Shown one piece after another: positions 1 to 6,820 of a stretch of 14,811 bases of DNA (positions are counted from its first letter, which is position 1; the number at the start of each line of letters is the position of its first letter). The stretch is from assembly GCA_026125925.1 (NCBI GenBank), contig JAHCKF010000041.1, positions 1-14,811 on the forward strand. Direction: 5' to 3'. A model generated the notes under the pieces. That model was given only the letters and a program-made list of their open reading frames with translations. It was not told the DNA's origin and did no database searches. This DNA is from Pseudolabrys sp. (GTDB lineage: Bacteria; Pseudomonadota; Alphaproteobacteria; Rhizobiales; Xanthobacteraceae). Position numbers and translations under genes: made by a program.

Positions 1-2
1 AC

Positions 3-269
3 GACGTCGCCTATTACGCCATCAACGACCGCGCCGCCGGGCGCCGCGTTATCGAGCTCGATCTGATGACGGCGGAACAGAAGAGTCAGATGCCCGAAGA
101 CGAGGATGTCACCGCGGCGGACCGCCTGATCGTGGAATCGCCCACCGTGACGGGGCTGATCGCCATCCGCGCGCTGGCGCCGGAGCCCGGCCTGCTGCCG
201 ATGGCGCAGGCGACGATCGCCAATGCGCGCTGCACGCCGCAAGCGATGCCGACCGCGGCGGCGCAGTAG
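3..269 (+). CDS. 3' end of an unrecognised protein (5' truncated by the window edge)
   Basis: An open frame runs in from the window edge and ends at TAG 267-269, giving about 88 residues. An internal ATG at 66 exists, but the reading frame continues upstream of it without a stop and with similar composition (readable residues DVAYYAINDRAAGRR), so the true start is probably outside the window. The fragment is soluble-looking, acidic in the middle (MPEDEDV) and Ala/Pro-rich at its C-terminus, and has one cysteine near the end. I recognise no motif or family. Its stop codon directly abuts the stop codon of the convergent lipoprotein gene, with no base between them. Confidence 0.6.
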   Translation, partial: DVAYYAINDRAAGRRVIELDLMTAEQKSQMPEDEDVTAADRLIVESPTVTGLIAIRALAPEPGLLPMAQATIANARCTPQAMPTAAAQ

Positions 270-1010
270 TCAGCGCTGAAAGGCGAGGCTCGGCCCGCGG
301 CGGTAGCTCGGCGCGGTGCGGGTCTGGAAGAAGCCGACCTCGGTGCCGAGCTTGTTGAGCATCTGCTCGGCGGTCACCGCGTCCTGCGACGGCGACGAAA
401 TCACCAGGCGCTCCAGCGCGTAGCGATAACCGGCGACGCGGCGCTCGAGGCTGGTGCGAACCAGGCCTATGACGCGGTCGTTCTCGCGAATGCGATTGAG
501 CGTGTTGGCGCGTTCCGCGTCGCTCAGCCCGCGCACGAAGGCCAAGCTCTTCTTGCGCTTGATATCCATGTCGACGACGCGGCCGGCGGTGGCGAAGAAC
601 TGCGGCAGCCGTTCGCTGTCGTTGCGGATGTCGTCGATCAGCACGTTGTAGCGCGAGGTCGGCGAGCGCACGCGCTCGGCGAACAGCCCCTTCGCCATCA
701 TGTGATCGTAGTAGGCGGCCGGGTTGGCGGACTCTTTGAGGATCCACGGCGTCATGCCGTATTCGCTGAGCACCGAATGCGTCTTCTGCCGATTGTAAGG
801 CGGCTCGAGCAGCGGATAGCCGAGATCGCGCAATTGCCGCTCGTCATCGGTGAGTTCGAAGCTGGACGGGCGGGCCTCGTCGCGGCCGACCCAATCGTGG
901 ATGTCGTCGCGGACCAGCGATGGATTGACCTCGCCGAAGTCGCCGTTGACGCCGCAGCCGGCGAGCAACAGGGCCAGACAAAGGGCCGGGAAAAGCGGCG
1001 GAGCTCGCAT
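270..1010 (-). CDS. Putative outer-membrane or periplasmic lipoprotein, unknown function
   Basis: The 246-residue product begins with a short basic n-region, a hydrophobic stretch and the lipobox LAGC with the modifiable cysteine at residue 19, so it should be a signal peptidase II substrate. Residue 20 is Gly rather than Asp, which gives no inner-membrane retention signal by the E. coli rule, so outer-membrane sorting is plausible. The mature part is charged and probably helical (KRKKSLAFVRGLSDAERANT), with no further membrane segment and no enzymatic motif that I recognise. The gene starts 18 bp after the end of the 61-codon gene on the same strand, so the two are probably co-transcribed. 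The ATG has only a weak ribosome binding site. Lipoprotein status is well supported; function is unknown. Confidence 0.82.
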   Translation of the reverse strand: MRAPPLFPALCLALLLAGCGVNGDFGEVNPSLVRDDIHDWVGRDEARPSSFELTDDERQLRDLGYPLLEPPYNRQKTHSVLSEYGMTPWILKESANPAAYYDHMMAKGLFAERVRSPTSRYNVLIDDIRNDSERLPQFFATAGRVVDMDIKRKKSLAFVRGLSDAERANTLNRIRENDRVIGLVRTSLERRVAGYRYALERLVISSPSQDAVTAEQMLNKLGTEVGFFQTRTAPSYRRGPSLAFQR

Positions 1011-1028
1011 CGTCTATGCGCTTCGTCG

Positions 1029-1214
1029 TCAGCGGCCGAGACGGCGGCGGCGACGGCGGCCCGAACTGCTGCCGGTGTCCGGCTCCTGCCCGTCCGGTCC
1101 GCGATCGATGCGGATCACCGGCAGAATGATCACCGTCGCAGGTTCCGTGCCCGCCTCGATATAGCGCCCCCGTCCAAGACCGGCGTCTTCGGGAAAACGG
1201 ATGACTTCGCCCAT
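1029..1214 (-). CDS. Small conserved-type hypothetical protein (61 aa)
   Basis: The 61-residue product starts MGEVIRFP, a pattern common at the N-terminus of small alphaproteobacterial proteins, has a central beta-like hydrophobic stretch (ATVIILPVIRI) and ends in a run of six arginines (GRRRRRRLGR) that could contact nucleic acid or phospholipid. A good purine-rich ribosome binding site (AAGGGGA) lies a few bases upstream of the ATG, which is the main argument that it is real. It ends 18 bp before the lipoprotein start, suggesting a two-gene operon. I do not recognise a family. Coding status is likely but less certain than for the longer genes. Confidence 0.6.
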   Translation of the reverse strand: MGEVIRFPEDAGLGRGRYIEAGTEPATVIILPVIRIDRGPDGQEPDTGSSSGRRRRRRLGR

Positions 1215-1353
1215 TTCAGTCCCCTTTCCGTCCCGGCCTCACGGTATCGCTTACGGCATGAACACGCTTCTCAACTCACTGCCTCACTTGACGAAGGGTA
1301 CACGCCACTTTCGGACCTGCCGGGTCGGTCATTCGATTAAAGGGGTTGCAAGG

Positions 1354-1369
1354 TTAACGCTCTGCTAAC
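1354..1369 (+). promoter_or_regulatory. CtrA-like motif upstream of the DUF2336 gene
   Basis: The bases read TTAA-N7-CTAAC, one mismatch from the CtrA box TTAA-N7-TTAA(C) known from Caulobacter and its relatives. It lies about 46 bp upstream of the ATG at 1416, in the 201-bp gap between the divergent 61-codon gene and the DUF2336 gene. It can also be read as a direct repeat of TAACGC with an 11-bp period. The motif is seen; CtrA binding is inference. Confidence 0.35.
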
Positions 1370-1415
1370 GCGGCCCGCCTAAAGTGACGGTGCGCGCCGG
1401 TACGACTTGAGTAGC

Positions 1416-2339
1416 ATGAGCAAGCAGCCCCCCCATTCGCCAATCGACAGCCTCGTGGACCTCGCTTGCCGCGACGGCGTCGACGTAAGGCCGACGCTGC
1501 TGCGGGTGATCACCGACCTCTACGTGCAGAAGCCGGCGCATAGCGACGACGAGACGACTCAATACGTCGAACTCGCTCTCGGCCTGATCGACGCGGTCGA
1601 CGATGCGACCCGCGCCGTCGTGGCGGCTACGCTGTCGCACTACCCGGCCGCCCCGGCAGCGGTGGTGGCAAGGCTCAACGCCGCAAGCGCGGCGCCGCGC
1701 GCCAGCCTCGCTTTGCCTCCGGTGTCGTTCGGCGAAGACATCCGGCCGCAGGCCGCCGCTCCCGACCCTGCTACCGCCGAAGCGGATGATGACCTCATCG
1801 ACGTATTCTTCTCTGCCGATCGCGACGATCGCCGGCTGATCCTGCTTAATCTCGATGTCGTCGCCGGCGAGTCGCCGCGCCCGACGGCGCCGCCGGACGT
1901 CATCGGACAACTGGAGACCGCGGCGCTCAAACGCCACCAAGCCGATTTCGCACGCCTCCTTGCCAGTACACTGCGGATCCGCCGCGAGCTCGCCGACCGC
2001 ATCACCCAGGATCCTTCCGGCGAGCCCATCGTCATCGCCGCCAAGGCGATGGGCATCCCGGCCGCGGTGCTGCAACGCATTCTGCTGTGTCTCAACCCGG
2101 CCATCGGCATCTCGGTCGAGCGCGTTTTCGATCTCGCCATCCTCTATGACGAAATCTCCCTCGCCGCCGCGAGCCACATGGTTTCGATCTGGCGGGAGCT
2201 GGCGCCCGCGATTGTTGCGCGGTCGCGGCACGAGCCGGTCTATCAGGACGACGCCCGCACCGTGCGCCGGCCCGCCGCACGGGAAACCCGTCGCAGCGAT
2301 GCACGCGACAATGGCGCGGCGCAGAAGGCCACGCGCTGA
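1416..2339 (+). CDS. DUF2336 domain-containing protein
   Basis: The product of about 307 residues is helical and acidic and resembles the alphaproteobacterial DUF2336 family (roughly 300-380 residues, HEAT-like helical repeats, function unknown). Characteristic blocks are an N-terminal segment (TLLRVITDLYVQKPAHSDDE) and a following helix with LALGLIDAVDDATRA. There is a Pro/Ala-rich break near residues 85-115, then a C-terminal helical half with the stretch AKAMGIPAAVLQRILLCLNP. No catalytic motif, signal peptide or membrane segment is visible. I chose the ATG at 1416; an in-frame TTG at 1407 would add three residues, and neither has a clear ribosome binding site. It is transcribed away from the lipoprotein pair and converges on the DUF1491 gene, with stops 2 bp apart. 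Confidence 0.82.
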   Translation: MSKQPPHSPIDSLVDLACRDGVDVRPTLLRVITDLYVQKPAHSDDETTQYVELALGLIDAVDDATRAVVAATLSHYPAAPAAVVARLNAASAAPRASLALPPVSFGEDIRPQAAAPDPATAEADDDLIDVFFSADRDDRRLILLNLDVVAGESPRPTAPPDVIGQLETAALKRHQADFARLLASTLRIRRELADRITQDPSGEPIVIAAKAMGIPAAVLQRILLCLNPAIGISVERVFDLAILYDEISLAAASHMVSIWRELAPAIVARSRHEPVYQDDARTVRRPAARETRRSDARDNGAAQKATR

Positions 2340-2341
2340 CT

Positions 2342-2692
2342 TCAGGCGACGATCCGGTCGAGGAAATGCCGGCCGGCTCGATCCTCGCTTTCGACGATCC
2401 ACAGATCGGGATCGAAGCGGATTTCCTTTTGCAATCGAGCCTCGATATCCGCTTCAGGCACCGGGCCGTCGCGACCGGCGACGACGCTGAAGCTGCGATC
2501 CGCCGGCTTGTCGTCGTCGAAAGTGGCTTGCGGCGCCGGGCCGTAGAGCGTCGCCGTACCGTCGAGTCGGTTGACGATGATGAAAATGGCGCCTGCTTCT
2601 TCGGCACCGCGCTTGCGCACCGCCGCGAAGGCGCCTTCGATATTGCAGCGGCGGATGTAGGCCGCGACCCATATGCTCGATTTCAGTCGCAT
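2342..2692 (-). CDS. DUF1491 family protein
   Basis: The 116-residue product matches the small DUF1491 family of alphaproteobacteria in length and layout. It begins with MRLKSSIWVAAYIRRC, then an alternating strand segment (GAIFIIVNRLDGTATLYGPA), an acidic middle, and near the C-terminus FDPDLWIVESEDRAGRHFLD. It has no signal peptide or membrane segment, so it is probably cytosolic; no biochemical role is established. A strong ribosome binding site (AGGAG) precedes the ATG. It is the last gene of the probable kinase operon, 49 bp after the peptidoglycan-binding protein gene. Confidence 0.88.
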   Translation of the reverse strand: MRLKSSIWVAAYIRRCNIEGAFAAVRKRGAEEAGAIFIIVNRLDGTATLYGPAPQATFDDDKPADRSFSVVAGRDGPVPEADIEARLQKEIRFDPDLWIVESEDRAGRHFLDRIVA

Positions 2693-2741
2693 CGGACACT
2701 CCTAACACGGAGCGGCCGTTTGCCGTCAATCGGTGCGGAGA

Positions 2742-3530
2742 TTACTCGAGCGGCCGACCGGCCATGGCAGACAGTTCGCGCACGAAGCGGTCCGAAATCT
2801 GCCCGGTCACCGGCATGCGGCGGTCGCGCTCGAATTTCTCGATCGCCGCACGCGTCGCGGCATCGAGATTGCCCGTGGGCTTGATCTGGCCGTAGCCGAA
2901 ATCCGAGAGCGCACGCTGGATCGCCACAACGCGCGGCGACGGCGCCAGCAGTTCAGCGATCTGGTCGCGGCGGGCCGGCGGCGGCACCGGAGCAACAGCC
3001 GGCAGCTTCGATGCCGTCATCGCCCGCAGCAGTTCTTCCGGCGCATTCGGATCGACCTTCACACCGGCGGCCTGGCCAAAGTCGCGCGCTCCGGCATCGG
3101 TCTTCGCGCCCCAGATGCCATCGGCCGTGCCGTCGTAATAGCCGCGCCGCGTCAGTTCGCGCTGGATCTCGGCAATCACCTGTACGCGATTGAGCGGCTG
3201 GGCTGCCGACGGCGCCGGAGCGGCTGAAGGCACCACGACAGGCGCCGACAGGGTCGTCGGCATAGACGGTTGCGCCGGCGCCGCGGACGGCGCCGGCGGC
3301 ACGACCGGCTTCTGCGTCGCGGTGATCGCGGCGGGACGCGTCGCGAAGATCGGCGCCGGATGCGGGCCCTTCTGCATGTAAAGCGCGTTGACGAAGATCG
3401 TCAGCACAGCCACGCCGCCGAGCAGCCCGGCAACGCATTCGCGCGGATAGGTGATGATGAAGCCGCCGATTCCGTGAGGCTCGTTTTCTTCGATCGCGAT
3501 CGCGGCGGCTTTGGATTTACGCTTAGGCAC
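2742..3530 (-). CDS. Membrane-anchored peptidoglycan-binding domain protein
   Basis: The 262-residue product has a basic N-terminus (PKRKSK), a single membrane segment at about residues 31-51, a long Pro/Ala linker (about 57-112) and two PG_binding_1-like repeats at about 116-157 (QRELTRRGYYDGTADGIWG) and 198-258 (QRALSDFGYGQIKPTGNLD). The expected topology is N-in with the repeats in the periplasm on the cell wall. No hydrolase or transpeptidase domain is present, so it is a binder or adaptor rather than an enzyme. The start is GTG at 3528-3530, overlapping the end of the kinase gene by 8 bp, which suggests translational coupling. This arrangement hints that the two proteins act in the same envelope process. 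Confidence 0.85.
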   Translation of the reverse strand: MPKRKSKAAAIAIEENEPHGIGGFIITYPRECVAGLLGGVAVLTIFVNALYMQKGPHPAPIFATRPAAITATQKPVVPPAPSAAPAQPSMPTTLSAPVVVPSAAPAPSAAQPLNRVQVIAEIQRELTRRGYYDGTADGIWGAKTDAGARDFGQAAGVKVDPNAPEELLRAMTASKLPAVAPVPPPARRDQIAELLAPSPRVVAIQRALSDFGYGQIKPTGNLDAATRAAIEKFERDRRMPVTGQISDRFVRELSAMAGRPLE

Positions 3531-5340
3531 TTTTCTTCACCAGAACTTTGGCGGCCGCGGCAAGGTCGCCGGCCCGCTCCGTCACCAGCCTGATCGGGTC
3601 GGCCGGCACCTTATGACTCTCGCAGTCGATCGGCAGACTCACGGTCACTCGCGTGCCCTCGCCCAACCGGCTGCGGATATCGATATCGCCATAATGCAGT
3701 TTGACCAAGCCCTTGACGATCGAGAGGCCGAGGCCCGTGCCGTCATGGCGGCGGTCATAGGTGCCGCGCGCCTGGAAGAAAGCTTCGCCGAGCCGCGGCA
3801 GATCGGCTTCGCCGATACCGACGCCGTTATCCTCGACGGCGACATCGATCTTGTTGCCGTTACGCTGCGCACCGACCGTCACCCGGCCGCCGCGCGGCGT
3901 GAACTTGATGGCGTTCGACATAAGGTTGATCAGGATCTGATTGAAGGCGCGGCGATCGCCGATGATTTCCGGCAGATCGTCCTGGATGCGGGTCTTGATC
4001 TCGACTCCTGCGTCGCGGGCCTTGAGCGCCAGGAGGTCGCAGCAGCCGGTGATGGACGGCGCAGGCGCGAACGGCTCCGGCGTGATTTCGAAGTTTCCGG
4101 TTTCCATCTTCGACATGTCGAGAATGCCGTTGACCACCGACAGCAGATGGAGACCCGACTCGTTGATCAGTCGCGCATATTCCAGCCGCCGCTCCGGCTG
4201 CACGACCAGATTTTCCTTGGTCAGCATCTCGGAGAATCCGATGATGGCGTTGAGCGGCGTGCGCAGCTCGTGACTCATGGTGGCAAGGAAGCGGCTCTTC
4301 GACAGGCTGGCTCGCTCCTGCTCGAGACGGGCCGCTTCGATGGCTTGCTCATGCGCCTTGCGTTCGCTGATATCGCGCAGCACGGCGACGACCTCGCTGT
4401 CGCGCGCCACGGCGCCGGCGCTCGGCTCGCTCAGCGGCCGGCACCGCATCTCGACCCACACGAAGCGCGCAGCCTGGGTGCTGTCGTCGCCGCGACGAAT
4501 CCGGAATTCGACGGAGCGATCTTCGCCATGCGCGGAAGCATCGGCCAAAGCCGTGAGAAATGCCGGGCGATCGGCGACATGGACGTGGTCGAACAGACCG
4601 TGGCCCGTCAGCACGGCGGGCTTCACACCGAACAGCGATTCCGCCGCCGGAGACACGAAAAGCACCGCACCATTCTTGCCATGACGCGTGATGACATCGG
4701 TCATGTTGCGCGCGAGCAGGCGATAGCGGTCCTCTTCAGCGTACAGGAGCCAGACGCTGGTGCGGGCCAGCGATTCCGCGCCCAGCGCGAGGCCGGTCGC
4801 GTAGAGAGCAGCAGAAACCACGCCAAGGGCCGCGAGCGCGCCCTGTTCGTGGAGCGACGAATCCGGGGGCGGCAGCAGGCCCCAGGCGCTGGCGATCAGC
4901 AATACGCCGGCTGCCAGCAGGGCAAAGAGCGAGGCCAGCGCCACGACGCGGCGCGAGGCCGACAGCGACGCCTCGAGCGGAACGACGACGAGCCAGATTG
5001 CCGCAAAGGAAGCGATGCCGCCGGTGCCGAGCGCGACAGCAAGCACGAGCCCCGTCAGCGCCACCGACGACAGCATATGCGCGCCTTCGTAGCGGCCGGT
5101 GCGCGACAGGAAATACGCGATCAGGATCGGTGCCACGAGCCAGGCAAAGACGCCGACCTCGAGAACGCTCGGCACGCCGCGAATGGCGACGAACACCGGA
5201 AAGCTGGCGAGCGCTGCAAAGCTGCCGATCAGCCGCGGCGCGATGAAAGCGCGATGGCGAGCCGCCGTCAGCGCATCCTGCCTGGCGGCCGGATGGACCA
5301 ATGCATCGACATACTGCCACAGTGGTGTGAGGAAACTCAC
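3523..5340 (-). CDS. Membrane PAS-domain sensor histidine kinase (DivJ/PleC-like)
   Basis: The 605-residue product has about six hydrophobic segments (residues 34-53, 62-79, 88-105, 108-125, 132-152, 167-187), a PAS domain (about 203-325), a coiled linker, and a HisKA domain with the phospho-acceptor His357 in SHELRTPLNAIIGFSEML. A HATPase domain follows with N-box Asn476, G1 box DNGVGIG (504-510) and G2 box GTGLGLS (534-540). All catalytic boxes are intact. There is no receiver domain, so it should phosphorylate a separate response regulator. Length and topology resemble Caulobacter DivJ, and the HisKA sequence is of the PleC/DivJ/PdhS type, but I cannot assign orthology. The start is GTG with AAAGGGA upstream. 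It is the first gene of a three-gene operon, with a CtrA-like motif about 70 bp upstream. Confidence 0.88.
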   Translation of the reverse strand: MSFLTPLWQYVDALVHPAARQDALTAARHRAFIAPRLIGSFAALASFPVFVAIRGVPSVLEVGVFAWLVAPILIAYFLSRTGRYEGAHMLSSVALTGLVLAVALGTGGIASFAAIWLVVVPLEASLSASRRVVALASLFALLAAGVLLIASAWGLLPPPDSSLHEQGALAALGVVSAALYATGLALGAESLARTSVWLLYAEEDRYRLLARNMTDVITRHGKNGAVLFVSPAAESLFGVKPAVLTGHGLFDHVHVADRPAFLTALADASAHGEDRSVEFRIRRGDDSTQAARFVWVEMRCRPLSEPSAGAVARDSEVVAVLRDISERKAHEQAIEAARLEQERASLSKSRFLATMSHELRTPLNAIIGFSEMLTKENLVVQPERRLEYARLINESGLHLLSVVNGILDMSKMETGNFEITPEPFAPAPSITGCCDLLALKARDAGVEIKTRIQDDLPEIIGDRRAFNQILINLMSNAIKFTPRGGRVTVGAQRNGNKIDVAVEDNGVGIGEADLPRLGEAFFQARGTYDRRHDGTGLGLSIVKGLVKLHYGDIDIRSRLGEGTRVTVSLPIDCESHKVPADPIRLVTERAGDLAAAAKVLVKKSA

Positions 5341-5405
5341 TGTCCCTTTATCACGCCAGACCAGACGCGCCCCTTATTCAGGTGCGGACCTTAGAGGGCT
5401 GTCAC

Positions 5406-5420
5406 TTAAGCGAACGCTAA
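5406..5420 (-). promoter_or_regulatory. CtrA-like motif upstream of the histidine kinase gene
   Basis: On the plus strand the bases are TTAA-N7-CTAA (on the kinase strand TTAG-N7-TTAA), one mismatch from the CtrA core TTAA-N7-TTAA. It lies 66-80 bp upstream of the kinase start codon, a reasonable position for a promoter element. The same one-mismatch form occurs before the DUF2336 gene. Binding is inferred from the pattern alone. Confidence 0.35.
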
Positions 5421-5539
5421 GGGCGCGCGCCCGCGGCGGCTTTGCCCCCAGGAAACAAGGCCAAATGCGGCCGCCAATTGCCGGTCATGGTGAAATTTTT
5501 CTTGCCAGAATGCGAGATGCGGTGCACCGCGCGCCAATC

Positions 5540-5556
5540 GTTACCGCAGCGGTAAC
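5540..5556. repeat. Perfect palindrome, candidate operator
   Basis: The arms GTTACCGC (5540-5547) and GCGGTAAC (5549-5556) are perfectly complementary around a single central A. The GGTAAC half occurs again at 5581-5586, 30 bp downstream. A one-base centre cannot form a stable RNA hairpin loop without opening pairs, so a dimeric DNA-binding protein site is more likely than a terminator. It lies in the middle of the divergent intergenic region, about 200 bp from the kinase start and 220 bp from the DUF5330 start. Confidence 0.45.
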
Positions 5557-5777
5557 CATGGCGGAATGTTGCCTCGCGCCGGTAACACCGAAGCCAACGG
5601 TTGATCGATACAATTTTAGTCAAATCCGATCATCTAAAAGTCTCATCGAATTTGCGGCAAAATCGCCTCAAGTTTGGACCAAATGCGAGTTTCATTGCGA
5701 ACGACAGGTTCAAGGGTGTCTGCTAGATTTGAATACAAGGCGGCGAAAAAGCCGTCGGGGACGATAATGGGTGGGTC

Positions 5778-6239
5778 ATGTTCTTTCTGCTTCGAATGGC
5801 CTTCTGGCTGACGGTCGTATGTGTGCTTCTGCCGGGTAGCGGCGAGAAGGCCGCCTCGCCGGATGCGCAGATCAATGCGGTGCAGGCAGCGACGCTGGCG
5901 AGCGCGGCCGTGACCGACGTGCGCGGCTTCTGCGACCGCAATCCGGACGCCTGCGTGGTCGGCGGCAAAGTGGCGACCGCGATCGGTCATCGCGCCGAAG
6001 CCGGCGCCCGCACCATTTTCGAATTCGTCAGCACGAAGCTCACCGACGGCCATGCGACGCCGGCCGAGGAGCCGGCCCGCACGACCAATGTTTCGGCCAC
6101 GGGTTCGCTGGGCGGCGGCGCCGTCAACAAGGATCTCGCCAAGGGCACCCTGACGCCGTCCGATCTCAAGCCGGCGTGGCACGCCCCGGTACCGCTGCCG
6201 CCGCGCCGTGAAGCCCGCACCGGCCGCTCGTCGGTCTAG
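5778..6239 (+). CDS. DUF5330 domain-containing exported protein
   Basis: The 153-residue product starts with a hydrophobic signal-like segment (residues 1-20). Then comes a helical region with the pair Cys52 and Cys59 in GFCDRNPDACVVGG, which could form a disulphide if the protein is periplasmic, and a Pro/basic, low-complexity C-terminus (LPPRREARTGRSS). This layout matches DUF5330, a family seen next to sufE in rhizobial genomes; its function is unknown. The start is ATG with a GGGTGGG-type site just upstream. A strong hairpin follows the stop codon and separates it from sufE. Confidence 0.78.
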   Translation: MFFLLRMAFWLTVVCVLLPGSGEKAASPDAQINAVQAATLASAAVTDVRGFCDRNPDACVVGGKVATAIGHRAEAGARTIFEFVSTKLTDGHATPAEEPARTTNVSATGSLGGGAVNKDLAKGTLTPSDLKPAWHAPVPLPPRREARTGRSSV

Positions 6240-6267
6240 AATCGACAAGGCCAGTTGCTCTGCCGAA

Positions 6268-6293
6268 AAACGCCCGCGGAAACGCGGGCGTTT
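6268..6293 (+). terminator. Hairpin terminator after the DUF5330 gene
   Basis: Perfect 11-bp arms AAACGCCCGCG (6268-6278) and CGCGGGCGTTT (6283-6293) enclose a GAAA tetraloop. It lies 28 bp after the stop codon. The U-tract is only three bases, so termination may be partial; the stem can also be formed on the other strand, but no gene approaches from that side. Confidence 0.7.
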
Positions 6294-6297
6294 GGCG

Positions 6298-6326
6298 TTT
6301 GGCGATTGGCCGCCAAAGCCTATATA
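6298..6326 (+). promoter_or_regulatory. Candidate sufE promoter with overlapping palindrome
   Basis: A sigma-70-like pair TTGGCG (6299-6304) and TATATA (6321-6326) with a 16-bp spacer ends 59 bp before the sufE ATG. The palindrome TTTGGCG (6298-6304) with CGCCAAA (6311-6317) covers the -35 box and half of the spacer, a typical repressor position. The sequences are seen; promoter and operator function are inferred. Confidence 0.4.
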
Positions 6327-6385
6327 CCGGGCTCAGGCAGCCGCGCGGCGTTTGCGCGGCCAAGTGAGGCATATGTTCGCAGGCG

Positions 6386-6814
6386 ATGACCGGCATCGAC
6401 GACATCATCGAAAACTTCACGCTCCTCGACGAGTGGGACGACCGCTATCGCTATGTGATCGAGCTCGGCCGCGAATTGCCGGCCATGGCCGAGGCCGACC
6501 ACACCGAAGCCAACAAGGTGCAGGGCTGCGCCAGCCAGGTCTGGCTCAAGTCGCACATTGACGCCGATCGCCCAGGCGGCCCCGTCTTGACGTTCGAAGG
6601 CGACAGCGATGCTCACATCGTCCGGGGACTGGTCGCCATTCTGATCGCGCTCTACTCCGGCAAGACCGCGCGCGACATCCTGGCGACCGACGCGCTGGCG
6701 TTGTTCGATCGCATCGGCTTGCGTGAGAACCTGACACCGCAGCGCTCGAACGGCCTGCGCTCGATGGTCGAGCGCATTCGCAACGAAGCCGCTGCCGCGC
6801 AAGCCACAGCCTGA
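6386..6814 (+). CDS. sufE: SufE family cysteine desulfuration protein
   Basis: The 142-residue product is a full-length SufE, the sulfur acceptor that takes persulfide sulfur from the SufS cysteine desulfurase and passes it to the SufBCD scaffold during Fe-S cluster assembly in the cytosol. The N-terminal IIENFTLLDEWDDRYRYVIELG block and the active-site loop NKVQGCASQVWL are typical; the acceptor cysteine is Cys48 (E. coli SufE Cys51). The C-terminal helices (YSGKTARDILATDALALFDR) also match. It stands apart from any suf operon in this window, as in many rhizobia. It has its own candidate promoter after the upstream terminator, and converges with the DUF6456 gene, stops 6 bp apart. Confidence 0.95.
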   Translation: MTGIDDIIENFTLLDEWDDRYRYVIELGRELPAMAEADHTEANKVQGCASQVWLKSHIDADRPGGPVLTFEGDSDAHIVRGLVAILIALYSGKTARDILATDALALFDRIGLRENLTPQRSNGLRSMVERIRNEAAAAQATA

Positions 6815-6820
6815 CTGCCG

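Larger units (their letters stand above)
5341..5777. other. 437-bp intergenic region between divergent operons
   Basis: No convincing gene lies here. The region separates the kinase operon (-) from the DUF5330 gene (+) and should hold both promoters. It contains a CtrA-like motif at 5406-5420, a perfect palindrome at 5540-5556 and a further GGTAAC half-site at 5581-5586. The part from about 5590 to 5720 is more AT-rich than the surroundings. I see no convincing consensus sigma-70 pair for either gene. Confidence 0.6.

Noticed and set aside
1036..1065. CGG-rich repeat-like run
   Set aside because: It is the arginine-codon run of the 61-residue protein, not a separate repeat element.
1365..2402. 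345-codon minus-strand frame opposite the DUF2336 gene
   Set aside because: Arg/Asp/Gly-rich shadow translation; DUF2336 on the plus strand is family-supported.
3511..5394. 627-codon open frame on the plus strand opposite the histidine kinase
   Set aside because: It is the antisense shadow of a kinase with all catalytic boxes intact; its own translation is rich in Arg, Asp, His and Gln with no domain.
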